From the NCBI GenBank assembly GCA_050084515.1, contig CM114273.1, positions 6,324,001 to 6,388,000 on the forward strand: a stretch of DNA of 64,000 nucleotides, read 5' to 3'. Each line of letters opens with the position of its first letter. Within the stretch, counting starts at the first letter, position 1. Shown in pieces: positions 1-9,267 of the stretch. The DNA comes from Blasia pusilla. Its lineage: Eukaryota > Marchantiophyta > Marchantiopsida > Blasiales. The notes beneath the pieces were generated by a model. It saw only the letters and a list, made by a program, of their open reading frames with translations. It was not told the origin of the DNA and ran no database searches. Both the position numbers and the translations under genes were made by a program.

Positions 1-1092
1 TCTCTTCATCCCATTTCTACACTCAAACAGAAATAGTGGATTGAGATTATACACCTTCTCCAGGTACATGTTGACATCAATCTTGGGTTGAATACGAAAT
101 GCGAAGGTCCCTGTAATGCGAACATACTCTAAACTTCCTCTGTCTACGAGTCTGAAACCGACACTGGTAAGATTGTCCACTTCGTCTTGAGGGCAATTCG
201 TACCCACGGCGATGGGCCAAATCGTGGGGGTATTCCCCGGAGCTCTCATGGCTGCCGGATAAGACTTGCGGTAAGCGCAAGATTTATTTGGGCAAAAGAA
301 GTACTTCAATTGATCCCTGGTCCTCGTGAAACAATCAAAGGTTTTGAGTCCCCAAAATCCAGGCAGTGGTCGTCCAGTCCTTGTACAGTTCTTATTTAGG
401 AGAGTGCCGCATGCTCTCCTAATGCCATTTGATCCTGCCCTGCAAGTGGGTCCACGTCGAGGGTTGCTCCGAGATATATGCCAACGTTTCAGGTTGCAAT
501 CCACCTCCATGACCGCAATCCCATATTTTTGAACCACCCCAGCAACCGAATGTTGCAAACTTCTAGCAACGGAGGGCTTTTGAAATAAAAAATTCATTAA
601 TTTTGGAGAAGTTATTCCATAACGGATTTGGGAGCAATGCGGGATCCCCGAATACCTAGGCGTAATTTCCTCATCCAAATCAATCACCCGATTTATTCCT
701 TAATGCTATCTCTTCGCCTGCTTGAAGTCAAGATACTTATCTGGTCTCCACGAGTCTCGCTCGGACTGCTCTACCACCATCTGTATGGGATGTCTTGAAA
801 CGCGCCCACGAATATCCCCACCAATGTGTACGTCTTGTTTGACAGGAGTTCTTGCTACGCATCGGTTGAAGGCTTCCACATAGAGTTTCTCATCACCCGA
901 TCTCACAACCGCCCTGACATAGAGCTCGTAGATCAAAGGCCCTCTTCCTTTTGTTATGCCTTTTGTGAGGAAGATATGGGATGTTGTAGACTGTAGCATT
1001 GCTCTTGCGTCGTCTTGCCTCGTCTTGTTGGTATGCCTCCACAAGTGAAATTCTTTGGCATGCTTGTGATGACCTCCAGGAGGAATGAACAC
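1..1092 (-). pseudogene. C-terminal part of MULE-like element protein, decayed
   Basis: One minus-strand frame runs from 1092 to the window edge. It is interrupted only by TAG at 706-708 and TAA at 700-702, one codon apart. The distal part (about 705 to 1) is open for some 230 codons. It contains cysteine-bearing segments such as TFDCFTRTRDQLKYFFCPNK near 350-290 and GTNCPQDEVDNL near 190, so it may hold a zinc-binding fold; I cannot name it. A second frame (1159-893) overlaps the first half and suggests an upstream frameshift. It lies downstream of, and in the same orientation as, the transposase-like blocks at 1789-3691, separated by a palindrome array that may be an intron. I read it as the 3' half of that gene. 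It continues outside the window. Confidence 0.45.
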
Positions 1093-1200
1093 TTTCTACT
1101 CCACTTATGTTGGGGCAAAGGGCATTTTCATGAATGTTCAATTCCCCCCACAACCCCAATGTGAGAAGAGAACAAAAATAGCTCAGAAGTCAAAGAAATA

Positions 1201-1580
1201 AGGTACCTGTTGGAACCAGACAGGTTGCAAGGCCAAGGCATCCCATGAACGACTCTGTCGGTTCCTGACGTGTTGCAATACCCATGAATCACCTAGTGCA
1301 ACCCGTCCGATTCTGACAGGTTACAAGTAAATGTGGCCATGCGACTTGCAACCCGTCCTTTTCCGACTGGTTGCACACTCAGGAAACCTGTCAACCCGTC
1401 CTTTTCCGATTGGTTGCACTCTCAGGCAACCCGTCAACCCGTCCGATTCTGACGGGTTGCAAGTAAATTTGGCCATACGACTTGCAACCCATCGGTTTCC
1501 GACTGGTTGTACACTTAGGAAACCCGTCAGTAAGCGACGGGTTGAACACTCAGGCAACCTGTCGCATCCAACAAGTTGCT
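1201..1580. repeat. Array of about nine diverged palindromes
   Basis: Nine imperfect copies of a palindrome lie in 380 bases. The arm is close to GCAACCCGTCGGA and is mirrored as TCCGACGGGTTGC. The clearest are near 1293-1325, 1346-1376, 1387-1417, 1421-1460, 1483-1510 and 1519-1545. Spacing is irregular (about 30-60 bases) and the flanks are not repeated, so this is not a simple tandem repeat. The array sits between two minus-strand coding blocks, where an intron of the transposase-like gene would be. Confidence 0.8.
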
Positions 1581-1788
1581 TGGTTTCTTCGGTTTGAAAT
1601 CCCTATAGTGCCCACGCTTCTCAACTTTAGCTGCAACTCTTCAAAAAAATTTCGGCGAGACAAATTAGTGAACTCACCTCCCGCATGAAGTTTCCCCATT
1701 GTCTCATTTGTACACTCCGCCAACTTAGCCAACAACATAACTCTTTGTACTTCCCCTCAATCGCATGCTTCCTCCACCACCCATGAAT

Positions 1789-2439
1789 TTATTCTCGGCA
1801 TTCCATGGCCTGTTTCAAGGTTTTTCTTTCCTTGGAGCGTTGGAGTAGAGTGACATGCTCCGTCCTCTTATTCTCCTTGATGCAAGATTTGGTGTACCGA
1901 GTCACAGACTGTTGCGAATGGAAAGCATCCGACCTTTCTCTCTCCGGTTGAACCTCCCCATCCCAAAACACTTCCCTGATAGCAATCCACCCAGGTTGTG
2001 CATTTTCCGCCATGAACCTATAAATTTCCGGAGGTGGCCGTTAGTTTTCCTTCACCACCTCCAATAAGAGTAACCAGCACATCTTCAAACTGCCATTGTC
2101 TTCTACTTTTACTTTATAGACAAATATAGTTTTGAGTCCCTTCTCCACATGGTCATAAACGTGAGCACCCATTTTCAACCATCCGTTCAACACTCTATAG
2201 CAAATATCAAAGCTTACCCAACTGCCGTAAAGATCTTCCCCTTCCCTCATTCGATCTATAAGATCGAGGCCACTCGACGGACCTATTGTTGACATTTTGA
2301 AGACATAGGCCCTGAATCCTTCACCTCCCTGGCCCATGAACTGCCATCTCTGAATGAATGGAAATCTGGAGTTGGCCTTGATTCTGGCAATGGCATCCAT
2401 TTCGGCCGTCTTTCCATCCACTACCCATATTTGACGCAA
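1789..2439 (-). pseudogene. MULE-like transposase core, decayed
   Basis: Two consecutive minus-strand blocks (2439-2041 and 2013-1789) read as the catalytic core of a Mutator-like (MULE) transposase. In order there is SFDICYRVLNG near 2,207, matching the DATY-type first Asp region. Then comes FMAENAQPGWIAIREVF near 2,010-1,965, matching the second acidic motif before an AIREVF-type helix. Then SDAFHSQQSVTR near 1,930-1,900, at the position of the C/H motif that follows in MULEs. The blocks are split by a stop and a frame change near 2,014-2,041, and the second acidic position reads AEN rather than a clear Asp, so the enzyme is probably dead. Neighbours on the same strand are a zinc finger block upstream and a C-terminal block downstream. 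The MULE call comes from motif order and spacing; another DDE family cannot be excluded. Confidence 0.55.
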
Positions 2440-2545
2440 AAAATTTCGAGAGCATTCAGGATCAGCAAGAAATGCGAGATTTTCCGAGAGTTGTTTCTCC
2501 TCAACAGCTGTGATCTCACCCTATCCAGGGATTCCATGCAGTTGT

Positions 2546-3091
2546 TCACAATTTGTGATGCGTTGTTGTTAACTTGATCACTCTCAGCTTTGAACCCGGA
2601 GAGTTTCTGTAGACCTCGGCCACTTTCTTCGCCACATCCTCCTTGATGTGTCTTTGAATTGCATCAATCACAGGATGAGTGTGGGAGCCAACATGAACTG
2701 CCAACCTTGTGTACTCTGACGTGGACCCCAAGTTGTGGACAATAAAAAATATGTATGCAGGACACGCTCCAATCCAGAAAGGGGATGTCTGACAATGAGG
2801 ACATCGATGGCCTCCCGGCGGTATGGTAGCACCGACCTCATATGGAGTTTCTGCATTCTTGGGAGGGAATTGCGACGTATTGACCCGCCCGTTGCGCTCT
2901 AGATACGGGCATGTTGGACTTCTACACTCCAAGGCTCCAACGCATTGGCGGCGGGATACAATCCAAGAACCATTTGGAATTGAAGCACTAGTCCGTTGAA
3001 GCTTCCACCATCGATAACAATCAGACTTTTTGTCCATATCCTTCAAGCGTCCTCCATCTTTCTTTTGAGCAGGAGCAGCAAGTGGAGGCAA
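2546..3091 (-). pseudogene. WRKY/GCM-like zinc finger block of MULE-like transposase
   Basis: This 181-residue open frame has a cysteine/histidine pattern: ALECRSPTCPYL at about residues 53-64, RCPHCQ near 96-101, and a closing HVGSHTHP near 133-140. Two Cys pairs ending in H-x-H-P resemble the WRKY-GCM1/FLYWCH type zinc fingers found N-terminal to MULE transposases, where they bind the element ends. The frame upstream (3,270-3,092) is nearly continuous with it across one stop. A short gap with a frame change separates it from the catalytic block at 2439. The first methionine near 3091 is internal to the gene rather than a real start. Zinc binding is inferred from spacing only. Confidence 0.5.
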
Positions 3092-3271
3092 CTAAAAAAT
3101 GCAATTACCATCGTACGTGGGCGGAAGCTGGTCGACAAGAATGTGCTTGAACATTTTCAAGGCTAGAGACGATAACAAACTATTTCCTGATACTCGCACG
3201 AGGAATGAGTAGGCGGACAGAGGGCCTGGTTGGTGTCCGATAGATCCACTGAGGTTGACAACATCGGGAAT

Positions 3272-3691
3272 TTATTCAGGAAGTACAACATTATAATGAA
3301 CATGTGAAGTTGGAGTTGATGCCGGATCTACTGAGCTAGGAGTTGCAAACATAGAGCTCGGTGCACTAGGAAATTCTCGACTGTCTACTTGGGAAACTGA
3401 GGAATTCAGAGGCAAGCCGTAAACTCTGTATTGACCATTTGCTAGAGGTAGGAGATTCCATACTTTACGGTCTGCAATCACTGGCTGGATTGTCTCACCT
3501 ATTATGTCCTCCATATTGTCCACCCTAACATCCTTGGACACAAAGATGGTTCCAATTTGGAGAAGAAATCGAACTGAGAGAAAATTTTCATCCATTGGTA
3601 TGAAAGACTCATGAGCTTGCGGTCGAATGATTTCTGATTGAGGAAGGGCCGCTAAATGAGTGCCACAAGTAAGCTTCACATAATTATCCAT
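3272..3691 (-). CDS. N-terminal exon of MULE-like transposase gene
   Basis: This 139-residue open frame starts MDNYVKLTCGTHLAALPQ. The start at 3691 is favoured because a TATA box lies about 70 bases upstream on the same strand (3,761-3,767) with a simple GAATAA-like tract between. Residues 98-135 are rich in Ser, Pro and Thr, like a linker. I recognise no domain. It heads a series of same-strand blocks (3691 to 1) that together make the transposase-like gene. Its terminal stop at 3272 may be a true break or lie past an unrecognised splice donor. It faces the plus-strand methyltransferase-like gene head to head across about 0.8 kb of palindromes. Confidence 0.45.
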   Translation of the reverse strand: MDNYVKLTCGTHLAALPQSEIIRPQAHESFIPMDENFLSVRFLLQIGTIFVSKDVRVDNMEDIIGETIQPVIADRKVWNLLPLANGQYRVYGLPLNSSVSQVDSREFPSAPSSMFATPSSVDPASTPTSHVHYNVVLPE

Positions 3692-3760
3692 TCCTAGAAG
3701 ATTCCACCAAGAGGAGACTGAGAATAAGAATAAGGATAAGAATGAGAATGAGAATGTTCA

Positions 3761-3767
3761 ATTTATA
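3761..3767 (-). promoter_or_regulatory. TATA box of minus-strand transposase-like gene
   Basis: The complement reads CACTATAAATTGAAC, a good plant TATA box. It stands about 70 bases upstream of the ATG at 3691, with a degenerate GAATAA/GAATGA tract (3,721-3,755) in the presumed 5' leader. It faces away from the TATA box at 4,590, giving a divergent promoter pair. Confidence 0.5.
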
Positions 3768-3851
3768 GTGAATAGGGACTCATATTCTCTTGACAAAATT
3801 TGACTGAAAAGATGAAGTTTGGTAGGTGAGATTGTCTGACATGATGGATTC

Positions 3852-4460
3852 AATTTTGTTGCAACCTGTCCAAGTCCGATGGGTTGCAGAATTTGGGAAT
3901 CAGAGACGTGGGTTACGAAGCACCCTGTTCCGTTTTTTGTTTCCGTGTCCCAATGCAAACTGGAAGCCGTCGGAGTCCGTTGGGTTGGTACCCCCTTCAT
4001 GCCGACCAATGGTCTTTTGACACGATTTTGCTAGTATCAAATACGAGACATCACTTGCATTTGCTAAGGTAACTAATCGCTGGGGACTGTTACGGGATTG
4101 TCTAACTTAGGGTAGATCTTGTGACCTGTCGGATTGCAAGAGGTTGCCTCGGAACTATCGCATGTCGCATTGTTACCCGAGGGATAGAAAAGAGTGCAAC
4201 CTATCAGTAACCGATGGGTTGCCTAGTGTGCAACCCGTCGGCCTCCGACAAGTTGCGCAAGTGCCTCGCCTTGTAACGCTTACATGAAGGAAGCGTGCAA
4301 CCCGTCGGCCTCCGACGAGTTGCGTGGGTACCCTGCCTTGTTATCCCAAGACGAGGAAAGGGTGAAACCCCCCGGTCTCCGACGGGTTGCACGGGTACCT
4401 CGCGTTCTTGCTCCAAGACAGCGGAGGCGCGCAACCTGTTGCACTCTCACAAGTTGCCAA
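3852..4460. repeat. Palindrome cluster between two divergent promoters
   Basis: At least eight copies of the GCAACCCGTCGG palindrome lie between the two divergent TATA boxes. They are near 3,858-3,888, 3,970-3,988, 4,120-4,146, 4,195-4,221, 4,228-4,256, 4,294-4,323, 4,361-4,391 and 4,427-4,456. The copies at 4,228 and 4,294 are the least diverged. I see no convincing gene in this stretch; open frames here simply read through the repeats. Confidence 0.75.
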
Positions 4461-4589
4461 GATAGCTTGGCTAGGATGGATGCCTCCAATCCGTTGGAGA
4501 CCCTCGAGTTGGTGGTTTTCATGTCCACACCTCCATAACGGCAGACACGTTGCCATTGGAATGACAATGCAACCCAACGGCTTGAAAAG

Positions 4590-4598
4590 TATAAATAG
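4590..4598 (+). promoter_or_regulatory. TATA box of ParB/methyltransferase-like gene
   Basis: TATAAATAG stands about 235 bases upstream of the ATG at 4826. A half palindrome (GCAACCCAACGG) ends just before it. The leader that follows is CT/TTT-rich, then carries short GACTCATCAAGG/CAACTCATC repeats at about 4,705-4,765. Confidence 0.5.
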
Positions 4599-4825
4599 AC
4601 TAGGGTTTGCTCATTTTTGGTTTTTCGTTTCGCGATCTCGATTGATCTTCAGTGCAACTGCCGATCAGATACCAAGGGGCGCTATACACGGCGAACCATC
4701 ACGAGACGATTCAAGCGACTCATCAAGGCAACTCATCCGAGCAACTCATCAAGGCGACTCATTGAGGTGACTCTTCGTACACAGAAAGTAATTTTGTTGT
4801 CGAGGAGGAGGCATTTTCAAGAACA

Positions 4826-5461
4826 ATGACGAGGAAAACATCTCAAGCAAGCAAGGGTGGGAGCTTTACTCCCAAGTCCAGGACTCCTGCGTCACCATCT
4901 CCAGGGCCTTGTTCGGCCAATGAGATAAGGGAGCAAGAGATCCAGGAGCACGAAAGGGAAGCGGAGATGCACACGCAAGAGCTTCTTGCAAAACGTGTTA
5001 AGGAGGCGCTTGAAAAACAGAACGCAGAGGCTGAGGTATCACAGGCCTTGAAGAAAAGGATCGCCGAGGAGAAGCGTGAAAAGAAGTGTCTGGACGCATC
5101 GGTGAGGAGAGCAAAATTGGCAAAAGCTCAAAGGGAAAAAGCGATTGCCATTGAAGAAAGCCCGGCCCGTCCAACCGTAAGTGTCGAGATGTAGGAAATG
5201 TCCCTGATGAAGTCCGGGGACACAATCAATATAAAACTGGTTGAGGAAATGGCCAAAGTTCAAGTGACGGACGATGAGGTCATGAGGACTGCCAGCGTGG
5301 AGATGGTGGACATCTCTGATGAAGCAGGAGAGCGATCATCCTCGTCTCTTAGCCCGGCGGAAGAAATTGACCTCTATTGGATCGACGAGTTTCCAGTGGA
5401 CTTGCCAGCTGTTGTCTCAGAGCAGTTGGCGGGCCAAGACACCAACCCAATCTTCGAGCAA
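4826..5461 (+). pseudogene. Coiled-coil N-terminal exon of ParB/DNA methyltransferase-like gene
   Basis: The frame opens MTRKTSQASKGGSFTPKS after a TATA box and leader. Residues 1-33 are basic and Ser/Pro-rich. Residues 35-110 are a charged helix rich in Glu, Lys, Arg and Ala, a likely coiled coil. An in-frame TAG at 5192-5194 interrupts it; the same frame resumes at once and runs acidic (ERSSSSLSPAEEIDLYWIDE) to a good donor, CAA|GTAAGATA, at 5461/5462. A possible acceptor TTAG lies at 5553, giving an intron of about 92 bases, though the join is one base out of frame with the next block, so an indel or other acceptor is likely. I do not recognise the N-terminal region. It belongs to the gene that continues to 9211. 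Confidence 0.5.
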
Positions 5462-5554
5462 GTAAGATACGATTTTTGTTCTTTGAGTTATGTGAAGGCC
5501 CATGTTGCAATTCATTGGCAATTTAGTGTAGTTTATTGACCTTGTCCTGTTAGA

Positions 5555-6034
5555 CAAGTTGTAAAGCAGATGGCATTGATGGAGGGCCAGAACGCCCCGA
5601 GAATTCCACTTTGCCGATTGCGGACAATGGAGTAGGTCCGAAAAATTTAGTTTGACGAGGATATTGCAAAGCTGAAACAATCGGCAATGATAGCATCCTA
5701 CGTCAACAGCTTCCCTCCGTTCTATCTTCAGCCTTACGATGAGCATGGAAACCGAGCGCTGGTGACGGAGGAGGACTTGGAAGCGCTTGACACATTCTAG
5801 AGGATGAGAGATCAGGAATTCAGAAGAGCGATTGAGGGGACGGAATTCAGCTGGATGCGGAACCTCTATTTCTTCATCTGGGATGGAAACCACAGGTTCA
5901 TGGCATGGACCCAGTTTGCAAAGGAGTGCCAAAACTCATTGGAGGCGCATTTCTGCGTGAACGCAGTCGTGCTACATCCATACCCTCATCACATGGCGAC
6001 TGTGGAAATGGCCATGCATGCCATAAACACATAA
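5555..6034 (+). pseudogene. ParB-like (DGNHR) domain exon
   Basis: The frame continues for 160 codons with three in-frame TAG stops (5633, 5648, 5798). The key motif is YFFIWDGNHRFMAWTQ, with DGNHR at 5882-5896. A D/E-G-x-H/N-R-x-x-A signature is typical of the ParB/sulfiredoxin fold, where it takes part in nucleotide or DNA handling. Just before it is IASYVNSFPPFYLQPYDEHG, and RAIEGTEFSWM leads into the motif. In bacterial and phage proteins this fold is commonly fused in front of N4/N6 DNA methyltransferases, which is the order seen here (motifs IV and I at 8.37 and 8.93 kb). The ParB-like call is a motif-level judgement. The exon end is not clear; the frame stops at 6032-6034, just before a palindrome-filled intron. 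Confidence 0.5.
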
Positions 6035-6057
6035 GTTTCCTCTCCCTTTATTTTGAT

Positions 6058-6515
6058 TGTTGCAAACCGTCGGACTCCGACGAGTAGTTTAACTAGTGCT
6101 AAAAAAACATCGGATGCCTTAAAGCAACTTGTCAAAGTCCAACGAGTTGCTTGACTGGTCGCTGTTTTTAGGATGTTGTTGGCCGAAAGCAACTCGTTGG
6201 ACTCCGACGGGTTGCATTCACCGGCACGGGTAGGTGATCGGAGTAGGGGAGCTTGATTTTTGGCGTCAAATTGCAGCTTTACTTGAAATTGCGCAACCTG
6301 TCGAACTCCGACGGGTTGATATGTTCCCTTTTCCGCGGAGACCACTCTCTAAATACAAATTATCTGACAACTTGTCAGAGTCCGATGGGTTGTAACCAGG
6401 TAATCACAAATTTGAATGCAATCCGTCGGACTCTGATGGGTTGCAATATTTAGCTCGTAGCTACCATTCCGATCATGAGGTGTGGTGACCAGTCGGAGTC
6501 CGACGGGTTGTAAGA
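6058..6515. repeat. Seven palindromes filling a probable intron
   Basis: Copies lie near 6,058-6,087, 6,122-6,151, 6,186-6,217, 6,291-6,318, 6,364-6,394, 6,416-6,445 and 6,487-6,512. They fall between two coding blocks of the same gene (ending about 6,034, resuming about 6,528 after a TGTAG acceptor-like site). The palindromes make up roughly half of this interval. They could fold as hairpins in the pre-mRNA. Confidence 0.75.
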
Positions 6516-6527
6516 ACCCATGTAGAT

Positions 6528-6841
6528 TGCAAAAATTCGTATATTGTGTTTGGATGTGCAAGATTGTATCCGAGGGGAATGTCACCCACCATTGGATCCA
6601 AGATTGCGATCGGGTGAAGAAAGTGCTAATGACGCACCCGACAGAGTACAAGGGGTTCTTGGGCAACGCCCTTGTAAATGAGATGCTGGCAAAGAGGGCT
6701 CAAAAAAAAAAAAAAAACTTGGGCAAATACATTTATTTCCCAAGATGCAACCGTGACAATCCTTTGCAGGTGAAAGATACAGGCCGCCAAGAAGAGCACT
6801 TCATTGGAGCTAGAGCGGAGGGAGAACCTATCTGTGTCTGA
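6528..6841 (+). pseudogene. Middle exon of ParB/DNA methyltransferase-like gene
   Basis: After TGTAG the frame reads LQKFVYCVWMCKIVSEGNV, then HHWIQDCDRVKKVLMTHPTE and ALVNEMLAKRAQ, before an A15-type homopolymer at about 6,702-6,717 and LGKYIYFPRCNR. I do not recognise a domain. Its place between the ParB-like and methyltransferase motifs, and flanking palindromes in place of intron sequence, tie it to the same gene. The homopolymer is a likely site of slippage. After about 6,780 the best frame changes (LSVSERAKFIQAADLRLTAH near 6,830-6,890), so a frameshift or splice is probable. Confidence 0.4.
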
Positions 6842-7222
6842 GCGTGCTAAGTTCATCCAAGCTGCAGATTTGCGACTCACGGCACACATGCAAGCAAGAT
6901 GTAGTGCTACATTTCCATTCTCAACCCCAAAATTGGCCCCGATTTCTATAAGGAGCTGAAGGCGATAATCAAGCGCCAGCGGAAGAGAGATGAAGATCTG
7001 CATGGTCGGATTGGGGAGAAAGTGTCTCTCGACCGCGTCCATAGATTTGCCTTGTCTGGAATTTCCGAATTTAGGAGAATCCGATTGATGAAAATTAGTC
7101 TCGAGGGCACAGAGGCCCAAAAGAGGGCGGCACACCAGCCTCCGGGTGTCTATGATCTAGTGATCTTCCACTGACTCCGTGAATGGTCATTCTGAGACGC
7201 GTTACGGCTTCTCGGAAAGTCC

Positions 7223-7530
7223 ATGCTCGTGGGTCTCCAAGCGGAGGTGAAAACAATAGAGCCAGTTCCGGAGGCAGCAAACCTCGAGAGTGCTGGAGAT
7301 TTTGAACTTTGGTTGGATGACATCCAAGACAAGCCCACAAAAAACCCAGGCTTCAGGATGATGTTCAAGGATCACATCCTCCCTCAGGAAGACCTTAATA
7401 AAGAAGTAGAGGCGAAGAAAAGGGATTTCGCAAAGAAAAAGTGAGATCTTCAAGAGCAAGCGGGCGATGCATCTCAACTAAGAGCTGCCCAACGCATGGT
7501 GTTCAGGTACCTTATCCATTGTAAGAATGC
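7223..7530 (+). pseudogene. Middle coding block, acidic/helical
   Basis: The frame begins MLVGLQAEVKTIEPVPEAAN and continues FELWLDDIQDKPTKNPGFRM, then a Lys/Glu-rich helix ending at TGA (7442-7444). After the stop the same frame goes on with DLQEQAGDASQLRAAQRMVF to about 7,530. TGA where the flanking sense frame persists fits a decayed CGA. No domain is recognised. It sits in line with the other plus-strand blocks of this gene. Confidence 0.35.
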
Positions 7531-7569
7531 AGGTACGTAGCAAAAAATACCTAAAGCCTGCAAATTGTA

Positions 7570-8038
7570 GGCTTCTCCGCCTGATGGAGAGACATTTTCC
7601 ATGTACGACATGGAGATGGCTCAAAGCATGTCCGATTGGGAGGTGGAGAATTGCCCCATCTGGCTGGACTTCAACGACCTTAAGGACATCACCAATAACA
7701 ATCTTCGACGGGTGTATGATGCAGTGGCCACAGGTAGGGACAACATCCCAAATTTCATGTAGCCTGAAGACTTTTTCGAAGGAGATGTGGAGGAGCAAGC
7801 CCTCGAGACAGCGGAGTTGGTGTCCAAGGTCGTCACCGCCAAGGACAAATCTACAGCGTGTCTCAAAGCCAAGGTGAGGGGATCGAAGAATTTTGAGGCC
7901 GAGTCTTCCAAAAAAGAGGTTGAGAATTCAAGGCGAGATGCGGAATCGTCTGGGCGAGTGGGGAGAGAGGGTCGGACCAGGTCCTCCGCCAAAAAAACTC
8001 CACCAGAGTCAGAGGTAATAGAGACCCCAACAAGCTGA
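7570..8038 (+). pseudogene. Coding block before methyltransferase motifs
   Basis: After an acceptor-like AATTGTAG the frame reads ASPPDGETFSMYDMEMAQ, then CPIWLDFNDLKDITNNNLRR. A TAG at 7760-7762 interrupts FM-PEDFFEGDVEEQ. The frame then runs through a Lys/Glu/Ser-rich region (VSKVVTAKDKSTACLKAKV, then EGRTRSSAKK) to TGA at 8036-8038, after which PQTREKRK continues in frame. The low-complexity charged tail looks like a linker ahead of the catalytic domain. No specific family is recognised. Confidence 0.35.
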
Positions 8039-8218
8039 CCGCAGACTCGAGAGAAGCGGAAGTGAGAGGCGCCAGGTTTGTCCTAGGGAGCAGACTAGGA
8101 TGTGGAATACACTCCATTATCCTTGGGAAGACATAGAGAAACAACGACCCGGATAAGCGTCATCATTCACTGTACGAATCTTCTGGATGAGCGCAAAGTT
8201 TTCGATTCCCAAGCATCG

Positions 8219-8294
8219 ACACCCGCCATCGACAAATTGACAACGCTGGGACGTCAACACCTACCATCGACAGATTGACAACGTTGGGACGGAA
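8219..8294. repeat. Two-copy 38-bp tandem repeat
   Basis: A 38-base unit containing CCATCGACAAATTGACAACG occurs twice in direct succession (8219-8256, 8257-8294) with about four differences. It lies just upstream of the methyltransferase motif IV block. Confidence 0.75.
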
Positions 8295-8318
8295 GCTTCA
8301 ACGAAACGGGCATGGTCC

Positions 8319-8640
8319 TTGATAGTCCATGGGGAGGTCGAGGAGGTGGCGGTGGATCTCCTCATCGCTGATTTGCCCTCTGGGTTGCACTTGTGGGACG
8401 AGAATCGGTCTGACAATGTCCCTGACTGGAATGTCCCTCTTTCTTATGACCAGATCGCGCTCCTATTTTCCTTTGCAGATGCTTATCTTAGTGACAGGGG
8501 TTGTTTCTTGGTCTTGACTTGAGGGAGCGAGGACAAGCTCTTCAACCTACGCGTCAAGAGGTCGTTGAAGTGGAGGACGGTGCAATCGTGGGTCATAAAG
8601 AACAAGTACCCACTCCAATCAGCGACGAGTCAAATCCGGG
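8319..8640 (+). pseudogene. DNA amino-methyltransferase domain, motif IV half
   Basis: The frame reads AVDLLIADLPSGLHLWDENR; the D-L-P-S-G at 8370-8384 sits where N4-cytosine/N6-adenine DNA methyltransferases have their catalytic motif IV (DPPY-like; D-x-P-W-G in some eukaryotic members). A hydrophobic strand (DLLIA) precedes it. Helix and strand elements follow: VPLSYDQIALLFSFADAYLS, then RGCFLVLT, typical of this fold. TGA at 8520-8522 breaks the frame, which continues KLFNLRVKRSLKWRTVQSWV. A donor-like GTAAGG lies at about 8,640, before another palindrome-filled intron. Motif IV before motif I gives the permuted beta-class order. Ser instead of aromatic at the fourth motif position would impair catalysis. 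Confidence 0.5.
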
Positions 8641-8659
8641 TAAGGCCTCTAAATCCATA

Positions 8660-8822
8660 TACAAACTGTCTTGCTCCGACGGGTTGCATCTCTGCATGCA
8701 ACCCATCTGATCGTCTGAGCTGGAGACTTTGGTGGTGCAATCCGTATGAAAGCGATGGGTTGCAAATTTACTGCAAGTCTCCATTGGATGAATGCAACCC
8801 GTTGGAACAGGACGGGTTGCAA
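8660..8822. repeat. Three palindromes in a probable intron
   Basis: Copies lie near 8,666-8,705, 8,737-8,763 and 8,792-8,822. They separate the motif IV and motif I coding blocks, repeating the pattern seen at 6,058-6,515. Confidence 0.75.
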
Positions 8823-9211
8823 GTGCTTATTTACATGCAAAATGGTCCCCCTTACTTGGAGGAAGGGAAAAGTCGCCAGCGTTGATGCAAACACTCATCG
8901 AGCTCTGGACAAGGCCGGGTGACTTGGTGTTCGACTTAGTGGGCCTTTCAGGAGCGAGTATCAGAGGCACCTGGTAGAGTGGCAGGAACATTGTCTGCCT
9001 TGAGGGAAGGCAGCAAATGTTTGACCTCTGCAAAGAGGAAAATGCAGATTACGACAGGCTAGTTGGGTTGCACAACTCTCCTCCGAAGCCGAGAGCTCCC
9101 GGTCCAGACCCACCATTGGTAGTGACACCATCGTCACTTCTCACGATTCCAAAAATCATGAGGGCAAGGCCGACAGTAATTCTGGAAGAGCTCTCAGATG
9201 ATGACCAATGA
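8823..9211 (+). pseudogene. DNA amino-methyltransferase domain, motif I half and C-terminus
   Basis: The frame contains RPGDLVFDLVGLSGASIRGT, matching the S-adenosylmethionine-binding motif I of beta-class DNA methyltransferases (P-G-D-x-V-x-D-x-F-x-G-S-G-T), with FDLVGLSGAS at 8930-8959. It is followed by GRNIVCLEGRQQMFDLC, the usual acidic strand (motif II) after motif I. TAG at 8975-8977 interrupts. The frame then continues to TGA at 9209-9211, ending in a Pro-rich tail and an acidic EELSDDDQ. Residues immediately before (QTLIELWT) match the region that precedes motif I in these enzymes. Phe/Ala and Thr in the canonical motif are replaced (DLVGLSGAS), so activity is doubtful. With the motif IV block this is the strongest evidence for a methyltransferase. 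Confidence 0.55.
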
Positions 9212-9267
9212 GTTCAAAGAACTCAAGGACCCAACTTGACAGCAGCGTTTGGAGTAGGGATTTATTT

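Noticed and set aside
1201-1580. CRISPR-like array
   Set aside because: Repeats are palindromic, strongly diverged and irregularly spaced, they occur throughout 10 kb, and the sequence is a plant nuclear genome with introns. No cas genes.
1331-1738. Open frames over the palindrome array
   Set aside because: They read through noncoding palindromes and show no codon continuity with neighbours.
4204-4770. Open frames on both strands between the two promoters
   Set aside because: Low-complexity translations of palindromes, and one crosses the TATA box at 4,590.
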